Origin: CAYWFP01 sp964457365
GTDB lineage: Bacteria; Planctomycetota; SZUA-567
Direction of reading: 5' to 3'
Length of the DNA: 36,457 bases
Assembly (NCBI GenBank): GCA_964457365.1
Contig: CAYWFP010000029.1
Span: 1 to 36,457 of the forward strand
Shown here: positions 26,055 through 33,784 of the stretch, piece after piece
How the letters are laid out: each line of letters starts with the position of its first letter
How positions within the stretch are numbered: the first letter of the stretch is position 1
Position numbers and translations under genes: made by a program
The notes under the pieces: model-generated
Told to the model about the DNA's origin: nothing
Databases searched by the model: none
The model's input: only the letters and a program-made list of their open reading frames with translations

Positions 26055-26828
26055 CTACCACCGCACCTTCACGCCCGCGTCCCGCAGCGCTTTCTTGATG
26101 CCCGCGCACGTGTAGGTGCCGTAATGCACCATGCTCGCCACCAGCGCCGCGTCGGCGCGGCCGATGGTCAGGACGTCGGCGAGGTGTTTGGGCTCTCCGC
26201 CGCCGCCCGAAGCGATGACCGGGATCGAGACCGCTTCGCTGATCATCCGCGTCACCGTCAGCTCGTATCCTTCCTTCGTGCCGTCGGCGTCGATGGAGTT
26301 GAGACAGATTTCCCCGGCGCCCAGTTCCTCGGCGCGTTTGGCCCACGCCAGGGCGTCGAGCCTCATCGCCGTCCGCCCGCCGCGTATGTAGATCTCGTAA
26401 CCGGAAGGGATCGCCGCGGTCGGCTCGACTTTTTTGGCGTCCATGCCGAGGACCACGCACTGGCTTCCGAAGGCTCTGGCGCCGTCGCGGATGATTTCGG
26501 GATTCTTGACCGCCAGCGAATTGACCGAGACCTTCTCCGCTCCGGCCAGAAGCGCACGCCGCATGTCCTCGACGTGGCGGATCCCGCCGCCGACGCTGAA
26601 GGGGATGAAGATGGTCTCGGCCACCTCGCGCACCATCTCGATGTCGATGGGTCGCCCTTCGGCGCTGGCGGTGATGTCGTAGAAGACCAGTTCGTCCACG
26701 CCGTCCGCGTAATACTGCGCCGCCAGTTCCATCGGATCGCCGATATCGACGTTGCCTTCGAACTTGATTCCCTTGGTGACTTTGCGGTCGCGGACGTCGA
26801 GGCAGACGATGAGGCGCTTGCTCAGCAT
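26055..26828 (-). CDS. hisF: Imidazole glycerol phosphate synthase, cyclase subunit HisF
   Basis: A 257-aa (beta/alpha)8 protein that condenses PRFAR with ammonia from HisH to give imidazole glycerol phosphate and AICAR, joining histidine and purine synthesis. The catalytic pair is D11 (IVCLDV) and D130 (VLGMDAKK), at the same numbers as the well-studied enzymes. Phosphate-binding loops SVGGGIRHVEDM (78-89) and IASGGGGEPKHL are intact. The frame is open upstream to 27299 over hisH, but ATG 26828 gives the normal length and overlaps the hisH stop by 7 bases. It is the last gene of the minus-strand operon. Confidence 0.95.
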   Translation of the reverse strand: MLSKRLIVCLDVRDRKVTKGIKFEGNVDIGDPMELAAQYYADGVDELVFYDITASAEGRPIDIEMVREVAETIFIPFSVGGGIRHVEDMRRALLAGAEKVSVNSLAVKNPEIIRDGARAFGSQCVVLGMDAKKVEPTAAIPSGYEIYIRGGRTAMRLDALAWAKRAEELGAGEICLNSIDADGTKEGYELTVTRMISEAVSIPVIASGGGGEPKHLADVLTIGRADAALVASMVHYGTYTCAGIKKALRDAGVKVRW

Positions 26829-27451
26829 GGCTGTCCGTCCCAGGCGAGGAAGTTGCGCAAGATATCCAGTCCGACCGCGCCGCTTTTTTCCGGATGGAAC
26901 TGCGCGGCGAAGAGGTTGTCTTCGCCAGCCGCGGAGCAGAAAACCGCCCCTTCGTACTCGGTGGTTGTCGCAACCAGAGATGAGGCCGTCGACTCGACGT
27001 AATAGGAGTGGACGAAATAGCATTCTCCGCCCGCGGGAAAATCCTTCAGCAGCGGATGCGGCCGTTTGATCATCACCTCGTTCCAGCCCATGTGCGGGAT
27101 CTTGACGTGGCGTTCCTCGGAGAACGAGAAACGCTTCACTTCGCCCGGTAGGACGCCGAGACAGTCGGCGCCGCCGTCTTCCGCGGAATGCTCGAACAGC
27201 AATTGCAGACCGATGCAGATGGCCAGCACGGGTTTGCCGGCCTCGAGCGCCTGGCGCAACGCTTTGTCGAGCCCGCGTCGCCGTAGGTTGTGCATGCAAC
27301 TCGCGGCGCTGCCGACGCCGGGGAAGACTACGCGTTCGGCGCGTGCGACGTCCGCAGGTTCGCGCGTGATGTTCGGCTTGCCGCCGACATGCTTGAGCGC
27401 CAGTTCCACGCTGGTCAGGTTGCCCGCTTCGTAGTCGAGTACGGCGATCAC
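26822..27451 (-). CDS. hisH: Imidazole glycerol phosphate synthase, amidotransferase subunit HisH
   Basis: A 209-aa class I glutamine amidotransferase that feeds ammonia to HisF. The nucleophile is C79 in LAICIGLQLLFEHS, and the other two triad members are H186 and E188 in FAAQFHPEKSG. The N-terminal IAVLDYEAGNLTSV and FPGVGS (43-48) are typical. The GTG start at 27451 has GGAG 6 bases upstream; the open frame reaches 27607 but that part reads inside the upstream gene. No other histidine gene (hisA, hisI, hisB and others) is present in the window. Confidence 0.95.
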   Translation of the reverse strand: MIAVLDYEAGNLTSVELALKHVGGKPNITREPADVARAERVVFPGVGSAASCMHNLRRRGLDKALRQALEAGKPVLAICIGLQLLFEHSAEDGGADCLGVLPGEVKRFSFSEERHVKIPHMGWNEVMIKRPHPLLKDFPAGGECYFVHSYYVESTASSLVATTTEYEGAVFCSAAGEDNLFAAQFHPEKSGAVGLDILRNFLAWDGQPC

Positions 27452-27465
27452 GCGTTTCTCCGGAT

Positions 27466-28176
27466 CTACTGGGCTCGGTGATAATCGACGACGACGAGTT
27501 CGAACGCGCCGCCTTCGCCGCCGTCGACAGTCAACTTGGCCACATGGAAAGGGATCTCCGCGTTCGTCCAGACCGTGACGGTCGTACCCGAGTCCTTGTC
27601 GGGCCACGTCTTGCGGATGGTTGCAACCTCGCGGCCCTTGATGGTCAGCGTCTCCTTGGCTTCGGCGAAGTTCGGTAGCGACGGCGGCGGACGGTAGCCG
27701 CCAACAAGCTGAGCTACGTCGAACTCGTGTCGCTCGATCCGCAAGTTTCTGGTCAGTCCACCGACTTCGATTTGCAGGACCACGGATTCCGTATCCGCTT
27801 CCAGCACGGTCAAACGCGTGGTGCCTGTCATCGGTGTTGCCAACGGCAGGAGTGGCGGCGGAAGCCCCTCCCGATCCGATTCGGTCTGATCGGACGCTGT
27901 CGACGCGTTCGAATTTCCGTCTTCTCCCGTCTCCGGGCCTTCGGCTTCGTCGTCGACATCCTCGCCTCCGGTCGGCAGCGAATCCGCCGCTTCGTCCTCC
28001 TTCTCATCGCCCGTCTTCTTCTCGGGCGGCAGCAGCAGCCGTCGCGCCGGCAGCGTGACATGATACTCCACCCACGATTCGGGGGAAAAAGTCAGTACGG
28101 GGGGCGTTTCCCCGGTCTTGGCGCCGGAAGCGAACGCGCCCAACAAGGCCAGCAGTGGAAAGACTCGCGTTTTCAT
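27466..28176 (-). CDS. Exported protein of unknown function with acidic segment
   Basis: Not recognised. A 236-aa protein with a short signal sequence (residues 1-19, RVFPLLALLGAFASGA) and no lipobox Cys. Residues 25-48 and 118-236 look like two parts of a small beta domain (strands RLTVLEADTESVVLQIEV, RNLRIERHEF, ETLTIKGREVATIRKTW, TVTVWTNAEIPFHVAKL, FELVVVDYH), joined by an acidic, Ser/Gly-rich segment (52-104). It lies 14 bases before hisH and 46 bases after the STAS fusion, so it is in the same operon, but has no evident link to histidine synthesis. The start has only a weak ribosome site. Confidence 0.65.
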   Translation of the reverse strand: MKTRVFPLLALLGAFASGAKTGETPPVLTFSPESWVEYHVTLPARRLLLPPEKKTGDEKEDEAADSLPTGGEDVDDEAEGPETGEDGNSNASTASDQTESDREGLPPPLLPLATPMTGTTRLTVLEADTESVVLQIEVGGLTRNLRIERHEFDVAQLVGGYRPPPSLPNFAEAKETLTIKGREVATIRKTWPDKDSGTTVTVWTNAEIPFHVAKLTVDGGEGGAFELVVVDYHRAQ

Positions 28177-28222
28177 ACGCTCAGCATACGTCTGGCTGGC
28201 GGACGCGTCAAGCCGGTGGCTC

Positions 28223-29506
28223 TCAGACGTACTTCGTCAGCTTGATCAGGTTCCCCGGCGTGACGTATTCGAGTTTGTCGCAGCAGCGCAGCATCATGGC
28301 GATGCCCAGTCCGCCGTGTCCGCCGGCGTTGTGGCGTATGCGTACCTGTTCGAGCGGGCTGCGTTGCTGGGCCGCGTTGATGTGCTTCTCGTAGTCGAAC
28401 CCCGGCCCTTCGTCCATGACGGTAATGGTAATCTTCTCTTTATCCAGGACGTAGAGAAGCTCGATCGCCTTCTTCGTGTCCGATTTGCATCCGTGGCGCC
28501 GGGCGTTGTCGATGGCCTCGCGGACGGCGTAGTTGAAGCTCGCGTCTTCCTCGGTGTCGGCGCCGGCGAGTTCGATCAAACTCTCGATGAGTTCGAAGGC
28601 GTCGTTGAGGGCCGCCTCCTCGGCGGGAAACTGCAGGTGCAACTCGCGCACGAAGAGGATCGATTCGTCCTGGCATCGGTGGTACTCGCTCATCGCCAGC
28701 GCCACCAACTCGTGCACGTCGAAGGGCTCGCCCAGCGACTCGTCCTCCATTACGCGCAGACTCCCGGCCTTCTTTTTCGATGTGTCCTGCGGATGGATAT
28801 AGAGTACCGAAACCAGGTGGTTGCGCGGGGCGGTCTTCATCTCGCGGCAGATATCGCTCGATCCCTCCAGGTGACCGTCGAGGATGGCCACGTGGACGGG
28901 GCCTTTCTCCTCGATTGCCTGGCGTGCCTGTTCGACCGATTCGACGATGGAGACCTTGCCGGTATCGCCCGAGAGTCCACGGGCGAGAAAGTGGGTAAAG
29001 AAGTCGTCCGCTTTCATGTGCAACAGCACGTGCGCTTCGGGTAGTTTGCCGACGTAGATCGGAGTTCCCGCTTCACGCGCGGCCTTGGCTTTCTCGACCG
29101 CTTCCTGCCGGCTTATGATATAGCGTTCGGGCGTCGTCGCTTCGACGCCGCTGTCCAGAGCTTTGAGCGCGGCTTTCGGATCCGGGAAAATGTGGAGCAC
29201 GTCGTTGAGTCCGAGCATGGCCACCAGGTGTTCGACATCGCTGTTGAGTCGTGTCAGGCAGAGTCGCTTGCTTTTGGACTGCAACTGATCGTGCCAGCGG
29301 ACGAGTTCGCCGAGGCCGGAGCTGTTGATGTAGCGGATGTGCTGGAAATCGAGGATCACGTCCTTGCCGGAACTGATCGGCTCATCCATCGCTTTCTGAA
29401 ATGTCTTCAGCGTCGGAGTGGAGACGATGCCCTGTACGGAGACCTGCAGGGCTTCCTTCAGCTTGGGCGTGCTGACGCCCTTGACCGTCGCGTTTAACTT
29501 CGGCAT
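28223..29506 (-). CDS. STAS-receiver-HATPase fusion (partner-switch regulator)
   Basis: A 427-aa cytoplasmic regulator with three parts. Residues 10-120 are a STAS (anti-sigma-factor-antagonist) domain with VILDFQHIRYINSSGLGELV (50-69); S62 or S63 is the site phosphorylated in SpoIIAA/RsbV. Residues about 183-275 look like a receiver domain with AILDG giving D210 as possible phosphoacceptor; the usual N-terminal acid pair and the Lys are weak or absent, so it may be degenerate. Residues 285-427 are an RsbW/SpoIIAB-type HATPase with N box AVREAIDNARRHG (N334), G1 VMDEGPGFD (D365) and G2 HGGLGIAM. Antagonist and kinase in one chain suggest internal control. ATG 29506 has GGGAAGGG upstream. It is second in the operon, 31 bases after the isomerase-like gene. 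Confidence 0.82.
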   Translation of the reverse strand: MPKLNATVKGVSTPKLKEALQVSVQGIVSTPTLKTFQKAMDEPISSGKDVILDFQHIRYINSSGLGELVRWHDQLQSKSKRLCLTRLNSDVEHLVAMLGLNDVLHIFPDPKAALKALDSGVEATTPERYIISRQEAVEKAKAAREAGTPIYVGKLPEAHVLLHMKADDFFTHFLARGLSGDTGKVSIVESVEQARQAIEEKGPVHVAILDGHLEGSSDICREMKTAPRNHLVSVLYIHPQDTSKKKAGSLRVMEDESLGEPFDVHELVALAMSEYHRCQDESILFVRELHLQFPAEEAALNDAFELIESLIELAGADTEEDASFNYAVREAIDNARRHGCKSDTKKAIELLYVLDKEKITITVMDEGPGFDYEKHINAAQQRSPLEQVRIRHNAGGHGGLGIAMMLRCCDKLEYVTPGNLIKLTKYV

Positions 29507-29537
29507 GGTGCCCTTCCCCAAAGGCCCGGCGCCGTCG

Positions 29538-30362
29538 TTACAGCACCGGGAACAGCCCCGACTTGCGCAGCAGGAATCGGTATCCCGCGCGCACCGCATC
29601 TTCGGGCGGCTGGTTTTCGCCGCTGACGTCGAGGGTGATCCAGCCACGGTATCCTTCGCTCAGCAATGCTTTGCTGACCGCTTCGAAATTGACCGCGCCG
29701 CGTCCGAATTGCGGCGTGGACCCCGGTTTCGTACTCGTGGTCTTGGCGCGGCGCTTGCTGGCCGAGGCGTCGCGGTACCGGACGACGCGCAGCCGGTCGA
29801 TATACGACTTGGCCATGCGCTGAGGCGAACTGCCGGCAAGGGCGATCTCGGCGGTGTCCAGTGCCAGCTTGACGAACTCGGGCTTGGTGGAGGCCATCAG
29901 GCGTTTGATCTCCTTGTCCGCGCCGACCAGCCGCATCGTCCGCGGTAGAAAACAAAGATCCACATCGAATTCCTGACACCGTTCGCCGATCTCCTCGACG
30001 ATGGCGCCGAGCGTGGCCCACTCCTCGTCGTTCATCGAGGCGTTGCGTACCTCGTGGTGGCAGACGAGCAGAACCTTGGCGCCGGCGATGGAAGCGAAAC
30101 GCGCGGCATTGGCGGCTCGTTCCACCTGTTCGTCGGCTTGTGCGACATTAAGGAAATCGATCTGCTGCATCAGGCTGGACAATTGCAGGCTGGAAGTTTC
30201 CAGGATCTCCTCGAACACATGCAGCCGGTCTTCGTATGCTTGTACGACCTGGGCCGGGCATTCGATACCGTCGAAGCCAGCTGCGGAGATGTCTGTGATT
30301 GCCTCGATCAGTCCTGTCGTGCCCCACGGCGCGGTATTGCAGGCAAGCTGTATGTCGGCCAA
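29538..30362 (-). CDS. Xylose-isomerase-like TIM-barrel protein (AP endonuclease 2 family)
   Basis: A 274-aa TIM barrel of the sugar phosphate isomerase/epimerase superfamily: LACNTAPWGTTGLIEAITDISAAGFDGIE (6-34) is the typical first unit, KVLLVCHHE (96-104) the middle, FVKLALDTAEIALAG (163-177) and YRGWITLDVSGENQP (238-252) the end. Several metal ligands look changed: the mid-barrel Glu is replaced in LCFLPR, the usual DxxH is DTAE (169-172), and the last Glu is Asp (D245). It may therefore have altered or no metal-dependent activity. The frame opens at TTG 30383, but TTG 30362 has GGGAG 8 bases upstream and starts closer to the first strand. First gene of its operon, behind the promoter at 30533-30560. 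Confidence 0.72.
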   Translation of the reverse strand: MADIQLACNTAPWGTTGLIEAITDISAAGFDGIECPAQVVQAYEDRLHVFEEILETSSLQLSSLMQQIDFLNVAQADEQVERAANAARFASIAGAKVLLVCHHEVRNASMNDEEWATLGAIVEEIGERCQEFDVDLCFLPRTMRLVGADKEIKRLMASTKPEFVKLALDTAEIALAGSSPQRMAKSYIDRLRVVRYRDASASKRRAKTTSTKPGSTPQFGRGAVNFEAVSKALLSEGYRGWITLDVSGENQPPEDAVRAGYRFLLRKSGLFPVL

Positions 30363-30471
30363 GTTAGCTATCTCCCGTGACAATAACGAGTTGCGGAAAT
30401 CAGTTAGCCCGATGCCTGCCTAGGGGCAGGGAGGCGAATATGCCGGCATCTCCGCGTGGAAATCGACGGTG

Positions 30472-30501
30472 TTGACGAAAAACTACAAAAGGATCTAAAA
30501 T
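30472..30501 (+). promoter_or_regulatory. Sigma-70 promoter for the 62-aa gene
   Basis: TTGACG (30472-30477), an 18-base spacer and TAAAAT (30496-30501), each matching 5/6. Transcription would begin near 30508 and give a leader of about 160 bases to the GTG at 30670. Confidence 0.55.
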
Positions 30502-30532
30502 GAAGCCATCAAATCTGGCGATAATGCCATGA

Positions 30533-30560
30533 ATTATATGGGTTTCCCACGTAAAGTCAA
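30533..30560 (-). promoter_or_regulatory. Sigma-70 promoter for the isomerase-STAS-his operon
   Basis: On the minus strand TTGACT (30555-30560), a 16-base spacer and a perfect TATAAT (30533-30538). Transcription would begin near 30526, about 164 bases ahead of the TTG at 30362. Confidence 0.65.
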
Positions 30561-30669
30561 GCAAGCAAAGGTGTTCTGAAATCGCGAAAAATCGTTCTTT
30601 TTTCTCAAGCTTTTCGCTTTGCTACCGCTGATTGGTAAAAGGAAATACACGCTTCATGGAGGAAGCCCC

Positions 30670-30858
30670 GTGGATGCCTCGGCAGCCGGCGGCTCGCAGG
30701 TCGCGATCGATTACGCCAATCTCACCACGTCGGTACTCAAGGCAGCGCAGGAGATGCCGGCCGAGCAGATGGAAAAGCTGCTCGCCGTCAATGCGGAGAT
30801 GGCGGTGCAGGAGCAGCAGATGGCACTGATCGGCCGCCTGATCGACGTCTACGTCTGA
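30670..30858 (+). CDS. Small conserved-looking helical protein, 62 aa
   Basis: A 62-aa protein, mostly helical and Gln/Ala/Met-rich (VLKAAQEMPAEQMEKLLAVNAEMAVQEQQ). GTG 30670 is preferred over the open frame's start at 30619 because GGAGGAAG lies 5-6 bases upstream. It recalls the short YjfB-type putative motility proteins (a helix with SVLKxA followed by a second helix), but the similarity is slight and I do not assert it. It is followed after 105 bases by the MscS gene. Codon use fits the neighbours, so it is probably real. Confidence 0.6.
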   Translation: MDASAAGGSQVAIDYANLTTSVLKAAQEMPAEQMEKLLAVNAEMAVQEQQMALIGRLIDVYV

Positions 30859-30897
30859 AACCATGCCCCGCGGCTTTCGACAACTGCGCACACGGAT

Positions 30898-30926
30898 TTG
30901 CGCAAAATCCCCGAATCACCTATTCT
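30898..30926 (+). promoter_or_regulatory. Weak promoter candidate before the MscS gene
   Basis: TTGCGC (30898-30903), a 17-base spacer and TATTCT (30921-30926). The -35 matches 3/6 and the -10 4/6. The MscS gene may equally be read from the promoter of the 62-aa gene. Confidence 0.3.
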
Positions 30927-30963
30927 TACTATCTACTGAACCCCGCTTTGCCGGAGGGCTGCA

Positions 30964-32043
30964 GTGGAAAGTCTTACGCAAGCGCTGATGCTTGCCGGTT
31001 CCTTTCTGCCGGCGCTGCTGGTCGTCCTGCTGGTTCTGCTGGCGCTCTACGTGCAACACCGCGTCTGGGATCCAGACCGCAATCACAGCGCCGGCGCGGC
31101 CAATGCATTGAGCCTGCTGACCATCCTGCTCGTCGTCGCCGGCGTTCTGGGCGTAGTATTGACGTTGCCGTTGGACCCGGAGACGCGCGGACATCTGCTG
31201 AGTCTGATCGGCATCGTCGTCAGTGCCGCCATCGCTCTCTCTTCGACCACGTTCGTCGGCAACGCCATGGCCGGTTTTCTTCTCCGCTCGCTCAAGAACG
31301 TCAAGCCCGGCGACTTTATCCGTGTCGGCGAGCACTTCGGCCGCGTCAGCGATCAGGGGCTCTTCCATCACGAGATCCAGACCGAGGAGAGCAATCTGAC
31401 GACTCTGCCGAACCTGTATCTGGTGACCAATCCGGTCACCGTCGTCCGCAGTTCCGGCACCGGCACGGTCATCAGCGCGGAGGTTTCGCTCGGCTACGAC
31501 ATTCCCCACCGCCGCGTGGAGGTTGTGCTCAACGCCGCCGCTGTCGAGGCGGAATTGGAAGAGCCGTATGTTCAGTTGATCGACTTGGGGGACTTCTCTA
31601 TTGCTTATCGTTGCTCGGGCTTCCTGAAAGAGGCGAAGCACTTTCTGGCCAGCCAGTCGCGACTGCGGGCCAAGATGCTCGATCGGTTGCACGCGGCCGG
31701 CATCGAGATCGTCTCGCCGACATTCATGAACCAGCGACGGCTCGAACCGGGACAGCGTTTCTTGCCGCCGCGGGAGTCCGGCAGCGGTGCGGCGAGGGTT
31801 GCCCATGGGCCGAGGATCGACCGGGTATTCGACAAGGCCGAGCGCAGCGCCCTTGCTCAGGAGATGCGCGAGCAGGCCGAGAAGACCGCCGCGGAACTCG
31901 AGAAGCTGACGAAAGAGCTCAAGTCCGTCGAAGACGAGGACGCTCGACAGGAACTCGAGCAGCGGATTGCTCGGCGCCGCGTCTTCCAGACCTATCTGGA
32001 CAGTCGGATCGCGGCGCTCGACGGCGAGGGGGAAGAAGAATAG
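30964..32043 (+). CDS. MscS-family mechanosensitive channel
   Basis: A 359-aa inner-membrane channel that would release solutes on osmotic downshock. Three membrane helices lie at about 8-30, 47-68 and 78-108; the third holds the small-residue pore pattern (SAAIALSSTTFVGNAMAGFLL) that runs into KNVKPGDFIRVGEHFGRV (111-128), the MscS beta domain. LPNLYLVTNPVTVVRSSGTGTVISAEVSLGYDI (148-180) is the classical following segment. The C-terminal 70 residues (about 288-345) form a charged predicted coiled coil that E. coli MscS lacks. The GTG start has GGAGGG 6 bases upstream. Its stop is 6 bases from that of the converging GH43-like gene. Confidence 0.9.
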   Translation: MESLTQALMLAGSFLPALLVVLLVLLALYVQHRVWDPDRNHSAGAANALSLLTILLVVAGVLGVVLTLPLDPETRGHLLSLIGIVVSAAIALSSTTFVGNAMAGFLLRSLKNVKPGDFIRVGEHFGRVSDQGLFHHEIQTEESNLTTLPNLYLVTNPVTVVRSSGTGTVISAEVSLGYDIPHRRVEVVLNAAAVEAELEEPYVQLIDLGDFSIAYRCSGFLKEAKHFLASQSRLRAKMLDRLHAAGIEIVSPTFMNQRRLEPGQRFLPPRESGSGAARVAHGPRIDRVFDKAERSALAQEMREQAEKTAAELEKLTKELKSVEDEDARQELEQRIARRRVFQTYLDSRIAALDGEGEEE

Positions 32044-32049
32044 CGGGAT

Positions 32050-32913
32050 TCATTTCTGCAGGATCAACTGCCCTGCGCGTTCGCGTATCGGGATGAAGAT
32101 CGGGCGCTCGTGCGGGTGACTGTTCGGGTGGTGCAGCGTGAGCATAAGCAAACCCTCGAACATGCGAAAAAGCATGCCGTGGCCGCCGCCGAGAACGTAG
32201 AGCGGATCCGGATCGTGATGCCACGGCCCGAGTAATCCCTTCTCGGAGCGGGCAATGCCGATGGCGTAGCCGCCGGCGTCGTAGCTCGACCAGAGCATGA
32301 TCAGTTGGCCTTCGTCGGTCCGGTGCAGAAACGGCCCCTCGGCGACGGCGTGGCGGTCGCGGACGCGTACCCATGGCGCGTCGAGGGCGCGGAAGAGCAG
32401 AGCGGGATTGCCCGCTGCCGCGCTCAGGTCTTTCTCCAGAGGCGTGGCACATATCTCGCCGTTGCCGACCTCCATCCATTCGCGACAAAAGATTACCCAC
32501 GGATCGCCGCTGCGGTCGACGAAGAAGGTGCCGTCGCGGCATTCCCAATTGTGTGGAGTTACTGTCTCGTGGCTGTGCGGCAGGTAGGGGCCGCCGGGAA
32601 AGGAGGCGGCGAGGATCTGCGTACCGCGGCAGCGGCCGGGAGCCTTGAAGGAAGCAAACATGTAGTAACCGTCGGCGTAGACGTGCACCTCGGGGGAGGT
32701 GAAGTCGCGGTCGGCCCAGAACGAAGCCGGTGCGCGAAAGGCCGGGAACGGCCCCTGCCATTCGTCGAGATTGTCGCTGGTGAAGTAGTCGAACCCGCGT
32801 AACGGTACCTGATCGGTCACAGGTGTCGCGGTGCCGAAGAGATAGTACTTTTCTTCATCGGCGATAGGCAGGATGTAAGGATCCCGCAGGTGGATTTCAG
32901 CAATGTCGTTCAC
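32050..32913 (-). CDS. GH43-like five-bladed beta-propeller glycosidase
   Basis: A 287-aa protein with the GH43/62/32-clan signature set: the base D11 in HLRDPYIL, the pKa-modulating D128 in CRDGTFFVD, and the acid E192 in AEGPFLHR; GGGHGMLF (242-249) supplies the usual His near the active site. Blades repeat as YYLFGTA, YYMFASF, WVIFCREW, LIMLWSS. There is no signal sequence, so the enzyme seems cytoplasmic. Arabinan- or xylan-derived oligosaccharides are typical substrates, but the subfamily is not clear. The GTG start at 32913 has GGAG 8 bases upstream. It lies 99 bases after the response regulator on the same strand and may share its transcript. Confidence 0.82.
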   Translation of the reverse strand: MNDIAEIHLRDPYILPIADEEKYYLFGTATPVTDQVPLRGFDYFTSDNLDEWQGPFPAFRAPASFWADRDFTSPEVHVYADGYYMFASFKAPGRCRGTQILAASFPGGPYLPHSHETVTPHNWECRDGTFFVDRSGDPWVIFCREWMEVGNGEICATPLEKDLSAAAGNPALLFRALDAPWVRVRDRHAVAEGPFLHRTDEGQLIMLWSSYDAGGYAIGIARSEKGLLGPWHHDPDPLYVLGGGHGMLFRMFEGLLMLTLHHPNSHPHERPIFIPIRERAGQLILQK

Positions 32914-33012
32914 CGGCCGGCTCCGTTTGAAGCAGCTTCGCCGATATTGTGCCGCGGAAGCGGGAACGATGCAAGTCCGGAAATCGTCGTTTACAGGCGA
33001 AACGGCGCGTCT

Positions 33013-33483
33013 CTATTCGGTTTGCGAATTCGACGAAGACGCCCCGTTGGGGGAGGATTCGTCTTCCGGCGGCTGCAGGATCTCCAGGACGAGTTCTTTC
33101 AACTTGCGCGCGTCAAAGGGTTTGGCCATGCCGATGACGTGGGGGATCTCCTGCTCGATCCGGATCAGCCCGTCTTCGGTCATGACCCCGGTAAGGATGA
33201 TAACCGGGGTGGTCTTGTACCGGGCGCGCTCGCGGATCTGCTTGGTGAGTTCGATCCCGGTCTCGCCGGCCATGTTGATATCGATGATGAACAGGCGGAA
33301 ACGTATGTCGCGGTCGGAGACGAGGTCCATCGCTTCCTTCGAACTGCCGGCGTTGTAGGCGTCGCAGCCGATATGTTGCAGGTGTACCGAGAGCAGTTTG
33401 CGAATATCGGATTCGTCGTCCACGACCAGAACGGCGTTCTCGCTGCTCTTCTTATGCATCAGTTTGCCCAGAATGCTGGTCAT
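33013..33483 (-). CDS. Single-domain response regulator (receiver only)
   Basis: A 156-aa protein with one complete CheY-like receiver domain: acid pair D22/D23 (VVDDES), phosphoacceptor D68 (FIIDINM), T98 (IILTG) and K121 (MAKPF). The remaining C-terminal tail (about 135-156) is Ser/Pro/Glu-rich and disordered, with no output domain. It could act by protein contact, as CheY or Spo0F do. No histidine kinase lies next to it; the nearest kinase-like domain is the HATPase of the STAS fusion 3.5 kb away. ATG 33483 has GGAAGG just upstream, and a promoter is at 33519-33546. Confidence 0.93.
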   Translation of the reverse strand: MTSILGKLMHKKSSENAVLVVDDESDIRKLLSVHLQHIGCDAYNAGSSKEAMDLVSDRDIRFRLFIIDINMAGETGIELTKQIRERARYKTTPVIILTGVMTEDGLIRIEQEIPHVIGMAKPFDARKLKELVLEILQPPEDESSPNGASSSNSQTE

Positions 33484-33518
33484 CCGTTTTCCTTCCCGGC
33501 TGCATCCGACCCTGTTTC

Positions 33519-33546
33519 ATCATAGCGCCGTCCCGGATCAAGTCAA
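33519..33546 (-). promoter_or_regulatory. Sigma-70 promoter of the response regulator gene
   Basis: On the minus strand TTGACT (33541-33546), a 16-base spacer and TATGAT (33519-33524), each 5/6. The start would be near 33512, giving a leader of about 29 bases. Confidence 0.65.
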
Positions 33547-33624
33547 CCGCTATAACAAAGTGACGGGCCAACTTTCGCCGGCGGTTGCCATGACACGGGA
33601 GCGCGCCGCGCCTTTGATTTTCCT

Positions 33625-33653
33625 TTGAAAGATCGGCGCTCTGCGGTTACATT
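33625..33653 (+). promoter_or_regulatory. Promoter candidate for the TerB/FGE gene
   Basis: TTGAAA (33625-33630), a 17-base spacer and TACATT (33648-33653): 5/6 and 4/6. The start would be near 33660, about 125 bases before ATG 33785. Confidence 0.45.
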
Positions 33654-33784
33654 CCACGAGTGTCGGCGACGCAGGCGAAGGAGGTGCTCGGCAGGGGGAG
33701 GCGCGAAAAGCGACAGGCGATTCCACGACGGCCTCCTCTGCGATGATACGCCTGGATCGGAAAGTCCTCAGTAGGAGATGCGCG

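Larger units (their letters stand above)
30363..30669. other. Divergent intergenic region with facing promoters
   Basis: 307 bases between the minus-strand isomerase-like operon and the plus-strand 62-aa gene. It is clearly richer in A and T than its surroundings. It holds one promoter in each direction (30472-30501 plus, 30533-30560 minus) that point towards each other, so the predicted transcripts overlap by about 18 bases. I see no gene, RNA fold or strong repeat in the rest. Confidence 0.5.
33484..33784. other. Divergent intergenic region
   Basis: 301 bases between the response regulator (minus) and the TerB/FGE gene (plus). It contains a good minus-strand promoter (33519-33546) and a plausible plus-strand one (33625-33653). 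Nothing else is recognisable; purine-rich stretches at 33675-33710 contain GGAGG but no coding frame follows that is likely to be real. Confidence 0.5.

Noticed and set aside
25258..26973. 571-codon minus-strand frame over the hydrolase end and hisF
   Set aside because: It spans two unrelated genes and its sequence is Arg-rich shadow of hisF in another frame.
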